Source of the DNA: Pseudovirgaria hyperparasitica
Taxonomy: Eukaryota; Ascomycota; Dothideomycetes; Acrospermales; Acrospermaceae
DNA length: 64,000 bases
Assembly (NCBI RefSeq): GCF_010093815.1
Contig: NW_022985565.1
Coordinates: 335,924-399,923, forward strand
Direction: 5' to 3'
The notes under the pieces are model-generated. The model was given only the letters and a program-made list of their open reading frames with translations. It did no database searches and was not told where the DNA came from. Shown here piece after piece: positions 11,827 to 22,744 of the stretch. The position numbers were made by a program, and so were the translations under genes. Within the stretch, counting starts at the first letter, position 1. The number at the start of each line of letters is the position of its first letter.

Positions 11827-12260
11827 ATGGTTTCTGCTGGTGTCAATGTAAGCTCTTTTATGGCCAATTGAGACTCGTCGTCTATGATTTGCCTTTCAGC
11901 GTGCTATTCGAATATTCATCCTTAAATGTTTTCTAATATACAATTGTTTAGGTGCTTCGGTGGTCTGCCCTAGGAGTCGGTATCTTCTACGGTTTCTCTC
12001 ATCAACGATCAATCACTGCTTCTGACAAAGCGCACGAGGCCAAAGCAGAATGGGATCGAAAACAAAGCTTAATTACGAGGGCGAAGCAAGAATATCAGAA
12101 ACAAACACAACCGCAGAGCTTTCAATCGCAGACTGCAGGTAGGAAGATCCAAAAAAGGAGTTGAAGTGAGAGCACTAACAATGCAGCAGGCAAAGCAGAT
12201 CTTAATGACCCAAACGTCGACCTAGACACTCTCATTACCTATGGTGAAGGCAGCAAATAA
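11827..12260 (+). CDS. ATP21: Mitochondrial F1Fo ATP synthase subunit e
   Basis: Small inner-membrane subunit needed for ATP synthase dimerisation and cristae shape (yeast Atp21/Tim11). Three exons: 11827-11847, 11952-12138 and 12190-12260, giving 92 aa. The first exon codes only MVSAGVN. Introns are 104 and 51 bp. After the first junction the membrane helix VLRWSALGVGIFYGF contains the GxxxG motif (GIFYG) used for dimer contacts. It is followed by FSHQRS and a charged coiled-coil tail, ending in DLDTLITYGEGSK. Length and layout match fungal subunit e. The tiny first exon is easily missed by automated prediction. Confidence 0.92.
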
Positions 12261-13971
12261 GACGGCATGAGTGACAGATGAAGCCGAAGAGAATCGGTGC
12301 TGGGAAAGAGCCATATATATAATGAGCGACCGTCAGCGTCATTTAGCAGGTACACCGCTTGAAACCTGCCATTAGTACCATCTGTACATTGTACAATATA
12401 GACTTTGTCGCTGGGTTTTACAAAAGCTCGATACATTCTACATATTCTTCACACTGTGCGCTTTGTGGCAAGCGCATTTGGCATCTACTTTGTCACCAAC
12501 ACGGGAACTGTTTCAGTCAATCTAAGGAGCAATACGAAAGGCCTTATACGAAGTAGGAATACTATCTGGATTTCACAAGCTAACAACATAACACGACTCG
12601 CGATCTCAAAATATCTCATATTCCAGACGGCTACAACTTTTCACTGCCTTCCGGTGCAGGCCGTTACACTGAAATCACTTGTTGTGGAAAGCGTTAAGCA
12701 GAATGCTCTTTGAACAGCCTTCCAAATTCCTCCCAGGACCATGCTTAGTTTGATTTACATTACTGCGAGTTTGGCGACTTGTACCATAATCATAATCATG
12801 AACCTTCGTCACCTGTCAGCCACTATGTCCGACATTGGTGTCTAGCTTGTTCAATAGACTGTCTTCAAGGACTTGGTGGGCTTCTCGCTGCACAATATTT
12901 TTGACTTTCGATCTGCCCACGGCATGGGTAATTTCTTTTTTCATTGCTATTATATCGTGATGAATGGGAGAACTGGTTCTGAAGAGAAGAATGCGAGGAT
13001 AAGTGCTGACGATATTATCACCAGTAGAACAGGCCACTGCTTTTATCGCCGGTACTGTTGTTGTGCAACATGCGCCACGGCTACATTGGCGGCTTTTGAC
13101 CTGCTACGGAACGCCTCTACTATGCAACGCACGATGTTCTGCCTGCTACAAACAACGGTTGGCGTACCGTAGTAGGGCTCACCCGTTCCTAGTATTCACT
13201 ACGGCCCTCAAATGGGAACCGAACTTGGGTCCGAACAAGTTCACCATTCGATACGACACTGTTCATGGACATTTTAGGGATATAAATTCAGTACTACATA
13301 ATTCAATGGATGGACGCAATGAGACTGAATCACTTCAGGCTACGTAAGTATCTCCAAGCATAAGGTGAACTAATATCGTAATCTCTGGTATCACTAGGTA
13401 GATAATTCTCTATGAACCGTGGTGATAGAGTGAATCTCTAAGAAGCGTCAGAGAACGCATTGCAATGCTACCTATAACAACAACCACCTCCATCTAAGTC
13501 ATGAGATGGACTAGAGGAGATTGCGATTATAGAACTCAACCTTCATAAAACTTAGATCTTCAATTAAGAATTAGTTCTCTTTTCATTATACATGAATGTG
13601 GTAACAGGAGAGGCTCGATATCCCCGACTGAGAAAAAGGGGTGCGGAGAATTTACGTCATATTCCTGTACGGTCGCCAAAGCATGAGCTATTCATTAGTC
13701 ATATATCATCTGGTATAGTTCACATAGATTGTTCAAACCTTATATATAGAGTCTGTGATCACAGATGTTTGTATTAAAAGGAGATCATTTGTTTACGAGC
13801 CCTCGGAGTTGTTGGCTAAATAAAGTTGGCGTAGTAAATGGACGTTTATGATTTGTTAGCGCGGTTAAACCTCGGTTTCCTTGTACCGCGACAGCATCAC
13901 CTCCACTTTGGAGCTACGTACTGGTCGAACAACGACGAGGACTACCAGCCGCGACACATACCTTTGCTGCA
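12261..13971. other. Intergenic region, 1.7 kb, no gene recognised
   Basis: This contains the 3' end of ATP21, an AT-rich stretch at about 13370-13840, and the promoter of the complex I subunit. Short open frames, such as one around 13003-13347, match no family I know. The 14-mer AGAATTAGTTCTCT at about 13567 recurs at about 15888, the only hint of shared repeat debris. Confidence 0.4.
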
Positions 13972-14665
13972 ATGCAGGCTCTACGACGAACTTCCTTTGC
14001 GACAGCGCGTGCTGCGAGGTTGCAATTGTCTCGCCAATGCCGTCGTTATGCCCACGATAGTCACCATCACGAAGAAGTCAGCGAGTCGTTCGGGGTACGT
14101 TTGATGAAATCCACTCCAATCTCGAATTGATAGCCTGATACCTTCATAGCTCAAGTTCTACATAGGCCTGGCCACTGTCCCCGGTCTTTATTTTCTGTAC
14201 ACATTCTCACAATCCGGGGCCGACGGCAGTGATCCTGCGCTGACCAGAATGATCGATTCCTGGACTACGAAAAGAGAAGAATGGGCAAGAATAAATACAC
14301 TGCACACAAACCTTGTTGAGCAGGCTGCAGCAGACCGTCATTTGTTTCTCGGGCAGAAACCAAACACAAATATCGACCTGAAGACACCAGAGTACGTGTG
14401 CCCATTTACACCTTGAACATTCGGACCTGAACACGGCAACCATAATTGAACTTCCAAACTTATTAATCAATACAGGATGATTCACGCTCACTCCGAATGC
14501 AACATACCGGCTGGCGGAATTCTCGACATAAGTAAGACCGTCGCTAAATACACCAAGGAAAACTATGAGGCCCAGGAAAAGAAGCTGCAACAATTGAGGG
14601 ACGGAACTTTGGCAGCAGAGCAACCAATCAGCACAAAGCCACGGTCGACCTCCAATAATCCCTAA
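13972..14665 (+). CDS. Mitochondrial complex I 17.8 kDa subunit (fungal)
   Basis: Accessory subunit of NADH:ubiquinone oxidoreductase, homologous to the Neurospora 17.8 kDa subunit. Three exons: 13972-14094, 14150-14391 and 14476-14665, giving 184 aa. Both donors are GTACGT and phases match. Seen: an Arg/Ala-rich mitochondrial presequence (MQALRRTSFATARAARLQ); a His-rich segment before SESFG; one membrane helix (FYIGLATVPGLYFLYTF) right after the first junction; the family block NTLHTNLVEQAAADRHLF followed by NIDLKTPE; and a C-terminal part with NIPAGGILDISK and a charged helix (AKYTKENYEAQEKKLQQL). A distant link to mammalian ESSS/NDUFB11 is possible, but I cannot verify it here. Confidence 0.85.
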
Positions 14666-14836
14666 CAGTCGAGTTCAACACGGCATTCACTTTGTGAAGA
14701 GGGTAGAACATCTCTAGCCTAAGTCGCCAAGGGTTTGTATATAATCAACATAGCATCGAATTCAAAACATCAACATAAAGCTCATCATAATATCCGGTGT
14801 AGTGTGGTCTTACACAACCATGTTTCTCACCTTCTA

Positions 14837-15202
14837 TTACATACCACCCATCTGCATCCCGCCTCTTCCCATTCCGAACTTGGTCCGATTCCCCAATTCG
14901 AGTCTATCATACTCATGTTTCCTCTCTTCTTTCTTTTGTTCCTTCTCACGCAGTTTCTCAAATTCAGCTTCGTCACTGGGTAGAGCTTGGTGCTTTTTAC
15001 CCTTCCCGCCGAGCTTCGCTTTTACTTCTCCGAACAATGGAGACATTTCAGAAGGAGACTTGAGTGGCCTTGGTCTGTCAGCGGACTGGGTCTACTGCTA
15101 GATAAAAGCCGGGATATACCTTTCTTGCTGGTTCTGCTGTCGAGCCTGAGGTGTGTCTTGGGAGGATTGAGGCTGTTGGTGTTTTGAACTGATCTGTGCC
15201 AT
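14837..15202 (-). CDS. Small conserved basic protein of unknown function
   Basis: A 106-aa protein in two exons, 15120-15202 and 14837-15074. The 45-bp intron (GTATAT to CTGACAG) is phase 2 and joins QQER to PRPLKSPSEM. The N-terminus is Gln/Ser-rich (MAQISSKHQQPQSSQDTPQ). The middle has LFGEVKAKLGGKGKKHQALP. Then comes a highly charged helix (EFEKLREKEQKKEERKHEYD) and a Gly/Met tail (GMGRGGMQMGGM). I do not recognise a named family. Codon-level regularity, a clean intron and an ordered architecture suggest a genuine gene rather than chance. It converges on the complex I gene with only about 170 bp between stops. Confidence 0.65.
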
Positions 15203-16864
15203 ATACCCCTAGGTGCTAAAGCTTCTTCTGATAGGCTTGTGGCTGCGCGTAGTACTCCCGTTGAAACTGCTGCTGGATCACCGGAGACGACTGTTCGGTA
15301 CAATTTCTCCCAGTCCTGTATTCGTCGCTATATGTCTTCTCCGAATTTCAGCATACGGGTGGGCAGCGACATTATTTATACATAATTTTGTTGTCCCAGA
15401 GTCTATATAAACCCCAGCAGTCTGCTCAGTCTAGCCTGGGATTGTCCCTGCGGTGACGATATTATGTCCCGTGCAGAGACACCGTCGTCCGTTTGATGTT
15501 TCGTGCTTGATAGGAACGCGTGGTGCGCATCTACCTAGCGATGCGGTCACTGGGAACGCATGCGGGTGACGTGTTAGTCAGTCCGTTCGTGGTGCGTAAT
15601 ACGGCCTGGGGGCCTTGCGGATCAAGAGACGGAGCGATGTGTCGGTCGCATGGGTTCAGAAGTACGGATAGTTGATTTGAACGCGGCAACGATAAGAGAG
15701 CGCGTTGAAAGTGGTTGTGATGAGACAATAAGATTATTAGGTTCTAGCATACGTGTAAAAATGACACTGCCTATTGCATTGCGCAGTAGTGAAAGGCTAC
15801 AGGAGGGGGCAGAGTCGTCTATAATCCATCGCAGTAGAATTATCTGAATCTATAGGCCTATCTAAACTCGGAGTTGTAAGCGTATTTAGAATTAGTTCTC
15901 TCCTACTAGGACTGAGATTGAGGATTTTGAGGATCCAAGGCATCAGGATGATTAATGCTTCTATCGAGAATATACAGCTACAATCAGAACATGAACGTGA
16001 TGCAGACGAAGTGTTACGTAGACACGGTAAGCTGACTGACGGACGTAGACGGAACACGGACCTGACAGTTCTGCTTGTTGGTGCCTCAACCGTCAATCCG
16101 CCTTATGTACATGCGGCACGAGTCGTTGATGGACCACGGTGTTACATCAATACCTACATGTCTGATAATTGGTGTGTTCATCGAATACCTCGACATGATA
16201 AGTTTGCTCCTTTGACGGGCCTTACAGTGAGAGAGACGCGTAATCGCATGGTAACCTGTTGCCCGCGCACCATGGTCGGTTTGGTGTGTGGTACGGACGC
16301 TATTTTGTGCGATCACCCTTTTCGGACAGCGAACATGCACAGGTACGGTACAGCGGTGCCAATATCCTCAAGCTATCAAGCTGGAGCATACATACCTAGC
16401 GGTGCTCGAAAGTGATAGTGACCAGTTTGTACTCGTTGCGTGGCATTAACGCGAATACCCGGACACCGGTCCGTTCTAGAGCGGCAGAACAATGCGGCAA
16501 ACTGTCAGCATACTGGACAATGGAAATTCCAGTCAATACCGCAGACCACCACTGTACAGTAAACGAACTCGCATCAAATGGCTCGGGGTACAGGTATGGT
16601 TGTAAAGGTTTGTCATTTGCCCTCTGAAACTTGTGCCTGGAGCTGAATCCCTGGTATATCTCAACTTAATGGTATCGCTTGGACGGATTTCATCAATGAA
16701 AGTAGATTCGACTGGAAGACAACAATGGTTGACAATAATGTTCGATGCGTCCTCCCAAAGAAGCTTCCAACTCCTTTCACTATGCGCTCTATATGATTGC
16801 GATTGGTCGTGACGGTCATATCCCAGCGCCTGTGTTCCTCTTGAACAAAATTCGTATATATGAA
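15203..16864. other. Intergenic region, 1.7 kb, with one unassigned open frame
   Basis: Should include the promoter of the 106-aa gene and the 3' end of the coiled-coil gene. One plus-strand frame from the ATG at 15948 runs 155 codons to 16415, but it has no recognisable domain, unusual composition (many Arg/Cys/His), and overlaps an opposite-strand open frame. I do not call it a gene. Confidence 0.4.
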
Positions 16865-17899
16865 TCACCTTTTTGACTTTCCCTTGCTCTTGCTCGAGCT
16901 CTTGGTAATCCCATGGCTAGTCGGGTTATTGCTTTCTTTCTGAAGTCTGTCGAGATTCATAGTCCAGTTCATCTTGTCCTTCGTTTCCTGCATCTCCCGG
17001 ACAAGGCGTTCTCCATTCTGGACTCGTTCATGGGTAGCGTTGCGGAAGTCTTCCGCTTCCTTTGACAGTCTCTCCACCATGGTTTCATGCTCAGCCTTGT
17101 ATGTATTCAAGAGGGAGCCCATCTTGTGGACAATCTCGTCGCTATTATTGATTTCGCGTCTCCCTTGATCAGTCGACACCTCGAGCGCCATAATACGCTT
17201 CCTGTTCTCTTGCTCACGCTTCGTTATCGCACCAAGGTCCTTGGTCATGTTATGGACCTGGCGCTCGTAGCGTGTCTGCATTCTATGCAAGCCATCTTTT
17301 AAAGCATCCGCGTTCGCCTTCTCCCGTATCTCCCTTGTATGCGCTTCAGACACCGCTTGGTTCTTTTCTGCATGAGTGTTGTCTAGTTCAGTAGCCATTT
17401 GCTGTTCCCTCACTTCTGCTGCTTGCCGTCTTGTAACTTCTGCGTCTAATGCAGCTTTTAGTTCATCGATCTTGCGATTCTTTCGCTCTATCGCACGAGT
17501 ATTGGTGGTATGTAACATCTCTAGCCGCTCGTTCTCCGCCCGAAACTTCGCCTCTATGCCTTTTGTGGTACTCAAGCTCTTTTGTGCCTCCTCTTTAGCT
17601 GATCGCTCGACATTGTAATCCCGCCGCAGTGATGCATTCTCGTTTTGTAGCCGCTCAATGAATTTCCCTGATTTTCCACTGGCTCCGATGGTCACAGGCG
17701 GACCCCATGGCGCGTTTGGTGAAGAAAGGCCATTGGATAGAGGCGACAGAGTAGCAGAGGGTGAGTTGGCATTCGGGGTGGCCTGCGGCGAAGGCTGTGT
17801 AGGTCCAGAGACTTTTCGCAACGCTGTAGTCATATTATAGTGGTTTCCAGGCGGCGAGGGAGACGCTGGAGGACTATCTTCAGGCCAGTTGCCCGTCAT
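16865..17899 (-). CDS. She3-like coiled-coil protein
   Basis: A 344-aa protein, single exon from the ATG at 17899 (MTGNWPEDSPPASPSPP). A Pro/Ser-rich N-terminus of about 90 residues is followed by long coiled coil from GKFIERLQNENASLRRDYNV to beyond VREMQETKDKMNW. The C-terminus is a basic Ser/Lys tail (SSSKSKGKSKR). The coiled-coil signature FIERLQNENxSLRR with IERKNRKIDELKAAL resembles the SHE3 family (SWI5-dependent HO expression protein 3). Yeast She3 is the adaptor between myosin Myo4 and the She2-mRNA complex. Filamentous fungi lack the yeast mating-switch use, so the role here is unknown. The open frame continues upstream of the ATG, so a 5' exon cannot be excluded. Confidence 0.7.
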   Translation of the reverse strand: MTGNWPEDSPPASPSPPGNHYNMTTALRKVSGPTQPSPQATPNANSPSATLSPLSNGLSSPNAPWGPPVTIGASGKSGKFIERLQNENASLRRDYNVERSAKEEAQKSLSTTKGIEAKFRAENERLEMLHTTNTRAIERKNRKIDELKAALDAEVTRRQAAEVREQQMATELDNTHAEKNQAVSEAHTREIREKANADALKDGLHRMQTRYERQVHNMTKDLGAITKREQENRKRIMALEVSTDQGRREINNSDEIVHKMGSLLNTYKAEHETMVERLSKEAEDFRNATHERVQNGERLVREMQETKDKMNWTMNLDRLQKESNNPTSHGITKSSSKSKGKSKR

Positions 17900-19646
17900 A
17901 GTATTACTTTGGAGGTCATCCAGGAAGCACGATAGCCCCTGCTTACGGCGGATCGAGGTTTCAGGAAAGAGCGGTCGGGAAACCAAGGTTGACTGGAACA
18001 GAATAGGAGTATTAAGTGATCGGAGCTGAGGTTATGTCGGTGATTTTCGAGAAAAATAATAGACCAGGATTAGGTCATGTAGTCATTCTGCAAGTCCTGA
18101 CCGCCAGCATGGATAGCCTGTTAAGTTGGGTCGCTGCTGGAGACGGTCGGTGGTACGTGTTTTGGCGGGCACCCATTTCCGTTTTCCCCGACAACGTGTT
18201 ATTTTGCAACACAGGCGGCTAGCGTGCCCCTGTAATTGCATTCCTGGGCCGTCTGTTACTAACATCGCGTTCTTAAGCTTTATCCGGCATGCTAATTCCA
18301 TTCTCGAAGACTGCCTCATGCTGCTCGCAGCATTTGCAATGTCCCATATCCATGAAGCATACTCATGTATTTGTCTTCCCAAGGTCAGGTGTGATGTCGT
18401 TCAATATAACACGTCTCGTACAGGCTCAACCGCTTGCATGAGGATTACTGTATGTCGTGCGACGATCCATATACGCAGTAGACAGATAGCTAATCAAAGA
18501 AGCTGTATATCTCCTGAAAACGAGACAGAGTTTGCCGCAGAGCCCCTAGATGTCGAAACTTATGTATAATGGATGGAACAAAGCTGAATGATGTTGGCTT
18601 CATGATTATGGTATAAATCTAAATTAGTAGTAGGAGTACGATTCAGCCTATAGTTACTGGGTTTTGAGTGACAGAACCTGTAATCTCGTTGACACTACTC
18701 AACTAAAGCCGCATTAGACCATAAGTAGCCACCTAAAAATTATGTAGCCGTCACCGAGATAGCTCTTCGTTGTTCTATATAGGCTAAAAGCATTAAATGA
18801 TCAGTCTACGCACGGATACCCCACGATACATAGATGGGTACAATTGATATTTTTAGTAGAGCATCCCCTCAACCTCAACATAGAGCCAATGGCATACATG
18901 ATATGTGTACGCGTAGCTCACAAGACAATAACATCTACCACCATCGTAAGCTTTCATAGTCTCTCAATCTCCGCAGAATTACAGGCTGCATTAGCCGACG
19001 ACCCCCTTTCGTGCTCATGCGCCAAGTCGGAAACGACGGTTCTCATCGGCATCTTTTCCGACGAAATTCGATGGGTACGGCCTAAATGAATTTCCTTCTC
19101 TGATAGCACCGGGCGAATGACGTGCCGGCTTCATCTGAGAGGCAGCTTGAATTTTCCCTACCATGCAGACTTGGTACAATCTTGTCTCAACCAAAACTGT
19201 ACATATTGCACTTCGTCATGATTGGCCTATCACTTCAGAATGATGCGTCTGTTCTGTTGACTTGACGCGAGAAGAAGCTTGCTGGCCAGGTACTAGCGCC
19301 GGACAGCAATGGCGGGGCAGCAATGAGCTACAAGTACTCAAACGTCACGCCCATATATGCTGGCTTCAAGCCTGTAACCCAACTGGAATTTCAGTCCTGA
19401 ATTATCTCACAGTCAAACCGTAAGTAAGAAAATTCTACAGCTTTATAACGATTCATATTGTCAAGCTATCGCGAAGGCTTCCAATATACCTTGTACTCCT
19501 TACTGGTCTCCTTAAGATATTACCAAGCCTAAGGTGCCTGTGAACCATCTTTCAGTTTACCTTAACAAACATTCATACATTCCCCTTCCAAATACAGACT
19601 GACACGTCTTAGGCGTGACCTTTCAACTTGCAAAACATTCTACAAC
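17900..19646. promoter_or_regulatory. Divergent intergenic region, 1.7 kb
   Basis: Lies between two divergently transcribed genes. A moderately AT-rich centre (about 18570-18860) lacks recognisable coding sequence. No terminal repeats were seen. Confidence 0.4.
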
Positions 19647-20667
19647 ATGTCTTACAACGACAATGACAACAACAACTATGGAGGCCGCCAAGGAGGTGGC
19701 CACAGCGAAGGTCGCCAAAACGAGTACGGCGACCGTCGTAACGAAGACAGCTATGGTGGAGGTCGTCAAGAAGAGGGATTTGGTGGTGGCAGAGATGACC
19801 GCCAGGACTATGGAGGTGGTAATTTCCGTGGCGCCGGTGCAGGAGGTCGTGGCCAGGCTGATGACTTCGAACCTCCACGTCAAGGCGGGCGCCAGGGCCA
19901 GAATGATCTCTATGGCGGTAAGCATATTAAATATTCCCTACTGCTACTAATATAGCGGGCACTGACTCGAAGATGAACAGGTGGGGGTCAATCTGGAGAT
20001 AACTACTACGACTCGTCCAAGCGCTTCGACGACAACAGCTCTGGGCGTCACAATGAAGGACCCATGGGTTCTAACTCTGGCACATCATACAGCGGAGGTG
20101 GATATGGAGGTGACAACAATGAGGAGTACTCCGGTGCTGCACACCAAGCCTCTCAGCACGCTGGAGATTCTGGTGACAGCAGTCTCTTCAGCTCTGCACT
20201 AGGCATGCTATCTGGAAAGAAGCAGCAGCTTCAGAATGAGGACGTGGATGAAGACGATGCTGTGAGGCAGCACCAGAACTTTTACGGACAGGGTAATGGC
20301 AATCAACAAGCTAGTGCTGGTAACTTGGGTGCTGCAGCTGCAATGCAGGCATTGAAGATGTACAATGGTGGACAAGGACAAAGTGGCCATGGCTCGAGCT
20401 CGCAGAGCAACTTCATCGGTATGGCTATGGGACAAGCGGCGAAGCTGTTCGATCAACAGAGTGCTCAGGGCAATACGGTACGTATACCTTATGGTTCGTC
20501 AGGGATGGTACTAATCATACACATAGCACCCGCAAGCCACCAAACAGGATGCTGTCGCTCAAGCTGCTCAAATGGCGTTGAAGTTCTACATGAAGTCTGA
20601 GATGGGTGGCTCCGGAGGTAGCTCTGGCAGCGGTCTGTTGGGCCTCGCAAGCAAATTCCTCAAATAG
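19647..20667 (+). CDS. Gly/Gln/Asn-rich fungal protein ('beta-flanking protein' type)
   Basis: A 302-aa protein in three exons: 19647-19917, 19981-20477 and 20527-20667, with introns of 63 and 49 bp. The first 150 residues are low-complexity and hydrophilic (Gly, Asn, Asp, Arg, Tyr, with YGGGRQEEGFGGGRDDRQ-like repeats), so probably disordered. The C-terminal half is an ordered helical domain: DSSLFSSALGMLSGKKQQLQ, then DVDEDDAVRQHQNFYG, GAAAAMQALKMYNGG and FIGMAMGQAAKLFDQQS. The last exon adds AVAQAAQMALKFYMKSEMGG and LLGLASKFLK. This resembles the fungal proteins labelled beta-flanking protein, which have no assigned biochemical function. The disordered Gly/Arg/Tyr head is compatible with condensate or stress-granule behaviour, which is inference only. 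Confidence 0.8.
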
Positions 20668-21399
20668 CCTGGTGTATAGATCAGTACTACCTGCGAGTAG
20701 ACACCACTAACGTGCACAGCAATCAGGATTATGGTACTCATAATAATGAGGACCCGACTACCATCGTTTTCTGTGCATACTGGCGGGTTCCACTTGTGTA
20801 ACATACAACTCCGTAGAACCACACAAGTACACCGTCTGGTGTTGAGGTGCCTACGTAGATCTTTCATCGACATAGAGGGAAGCATATCAAGTCAACCGAT
20901 ACCCATCATGCACATGTAGGCGAACCATACCTACGAATTGAACAAGCGCACAAAAGGCTGTTGCATGACGAGGTATGGATAGTCCGATAGTAAGAAGTTT
21001 GGCCTCGGCTTCACTTAAGTCACGGGCCGGAATCCAAAAGCCGAAGCATCAACTCAAAGCCCGAAGATTCCCACTAAGCTAAAAACGGCGATTCCTGCGA
21101 TACGAGAATCCTCACCTAAACATCTAAAACCGGACTCTGGTTTAAGTATATAATCAAGCACGTCGGAGAGCTTCGTTAATACACCTTCCAATCCTCAAAT
21201 CCATCAATTCCTACTCACCATATCAGCCCATCAATTCCTACTCACAATATCAGCCCATCAATACCTGGCCGATATCGCATCCGAGTATCCAACAATCCAA
21301 CAACAACCATCCACAATCCAACATCAAACAACACGTGATATTAGTTTGCATAAAGCCATCTCAGCACCTCTCAGCATCACACGCCAGACTCAGCAAACC
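20668..21399. promoter_or_regulatory. Intergenic region with DUF1772 gene promoter
   Basis: Holds the 3' end of the Gly-rich gene and the leader of the next. A TATATAA box lies at 21147-21153. The leader is C/A-rich and contains a 27-bp tandem repeat annotated separately. Confidence 0.5.
21201..21263. repeat. 27-bp tandem repeat, 2.3 copies, in a leader
   Basis: The unit begins CCATCAATTCCTACTCAC and ends ATATCAGC. Copies are at 21201-21227 and 21228-21254, differing at one base, plus a partial third copy. It lies between the TATATAA box and the start codon, so it is probably transcribed as 5' UTR. Confidence 0.85.
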
Positions 21400-22006
21400 A
21401 TGTCTTCCCTCGCTCTCCAACAAGACATAGGCCTCGCCACATTGCGCCTCGCAACTCTCACTGGCTCTGCCTTCCTCTCTGGTCAGTTCGACTTGCAGCT
21501 CCATGATCCCCCTTTCCCACACTCCACTCACCCCTATCACAGGTTTCATATTTTCGTTCAGTTGGTACGGTATTCAGTCCGTCTCTTACCTCGCCCCGCC
21601 TGAGCTGCTCACCCAGCAATGGCGCCGCATGTACTCAATCGGTGCCTCCACTGCCCCTGTGCTCGCACTCGCTTGCGCTGGCGGCTTCGGCGCCCTTAGC
21701 TATGCCTCGCGCCAGCTGGGAAATACTACTAGACTTGTCACGCCTAGCATGCTTTATGGCGCGGCGGCGGTCTTGGTCCCTACGATTGCGCCCTATACGA
21801 TTCTAGTGATGCGACCTGGGGCCAATGACGAATTGATTGGCATGGCGGAGAAGGCGGAGCGCGGCGCGAAGGGAGACGGTGTAGGAAGTGAGGAGAGGAT
21901 AGGAGAGTTGTTGGCGAATTGGAAGAGGATGAATTTTGTGCGAGCGGTAACGGTAGCTGCGGGTACAGTTTTGGGAGGGCTTGCAACAGTTATGTTGGGG
22001 CTTTAG
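21400..22006 (+). CDS. DUF1772 (anthrone-oxygenase-like) membrane protein
   Basis: A 181-aa multi-pass membrane protein in two exons, 21400-21481 and 21543-22006. The 61-bp intron falls inside the first membrane segment, which reads GSAFLSGFIFSFSW when joined. Four hydrophobic segments are visible: around residues 15-40, the segment with APVLALACAGGFGALSY, the segment with MLYGAAAVLVPTIAPYTILV, and the C-terminal VTVAAGTVLGGLATVML. A charged loop (MAEKAERGAKGDGVGSEERI) precedes LLANWKRMNFVRA. The order fits DUF1772, which includes fungal anthrone oxygenases of polyketide clusters. No polyketide synthase is nearby, so a housekeeping or unknown role is more likely than toxin synthesis. Confidence 0.8.
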
Positions 22007-22744
22007 GGGAGCAGGGTCTGGGTTCTGCGTATTGATTGGTTTCTATTCTTGACGGAGTTCTGCACACGAAGGATATACATCTGCAACACGAAATAGTCAT
22101 TGAGCAAGGTATACTAGGCATTGTTATTTCAAAAATTCATAATATTGACGTAATAGCGGCTATGTTATGCAGGTCCCCCGATGTGAGATGCATTGTCAGG
22201 TAAACGAGGAACGGAAAACCCCTTAAACCTCCTACATGAGTTTATACGTACTACCCTTTTCAGAGAAGATGCAGTGGCCATCTTGCTCTTGTCGTAATAT
22301 GTCTTGCTATGATTATAGAATTAAGCCACAAACATGAACATACTATAGATAAAAGGATGTCACAGACGCGTTTTCTTGCATAGCTATGCTCAATACTACG
22401 CTTCGACAATATCGACTAACATTTCGACTAGCAATTCATGCTTGGAGGAATAAGTATAGTAAACGAAGAGAGAAACATTACGAGATGTCTACGGAGACGA
22501 CACGCTGTCCTTTGGAACGACTTTCAGCAACGTCAGGGTACATTACTGCATATAATCGTTATCGGGTCATATGAAAATAGCCTATAAGATATGATGGTCC
22601 TGTGGTATCTGGAACGGGCCAGTTCAATCGCCAAACTCCGCGCTTACCAAAATTGATGTACAAGACTTGTGATCAAACACGGTGATCTCATCCAATTGTA
22701 ACAGTCCACTTAAGAACGTGCGAAAGAAAGCAATGACGCAGATA
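22007..22744. other. Convergent intergenic region, no gene seen
   Basis: Both neighbours end here. The sequence is AT-rich and has no long open frame or repeat of note. Confidence 0.4.

Noticed and set aside
15797-16096. Opposite-strand frame overlapping the 15948-16415 frame
   Set aside because: Low-complexity Ser/Leu/Arg content with no family resemblance; likely chance.
21400-22006. Part of a polyketide biosynthetic cluster because of the anthrone-oxygenase-like fold
   Set aside because: No polyketide synthase, thioesterase or tailoring cluster lies nearby. DUF1772 proteins are widespread outside clusters.
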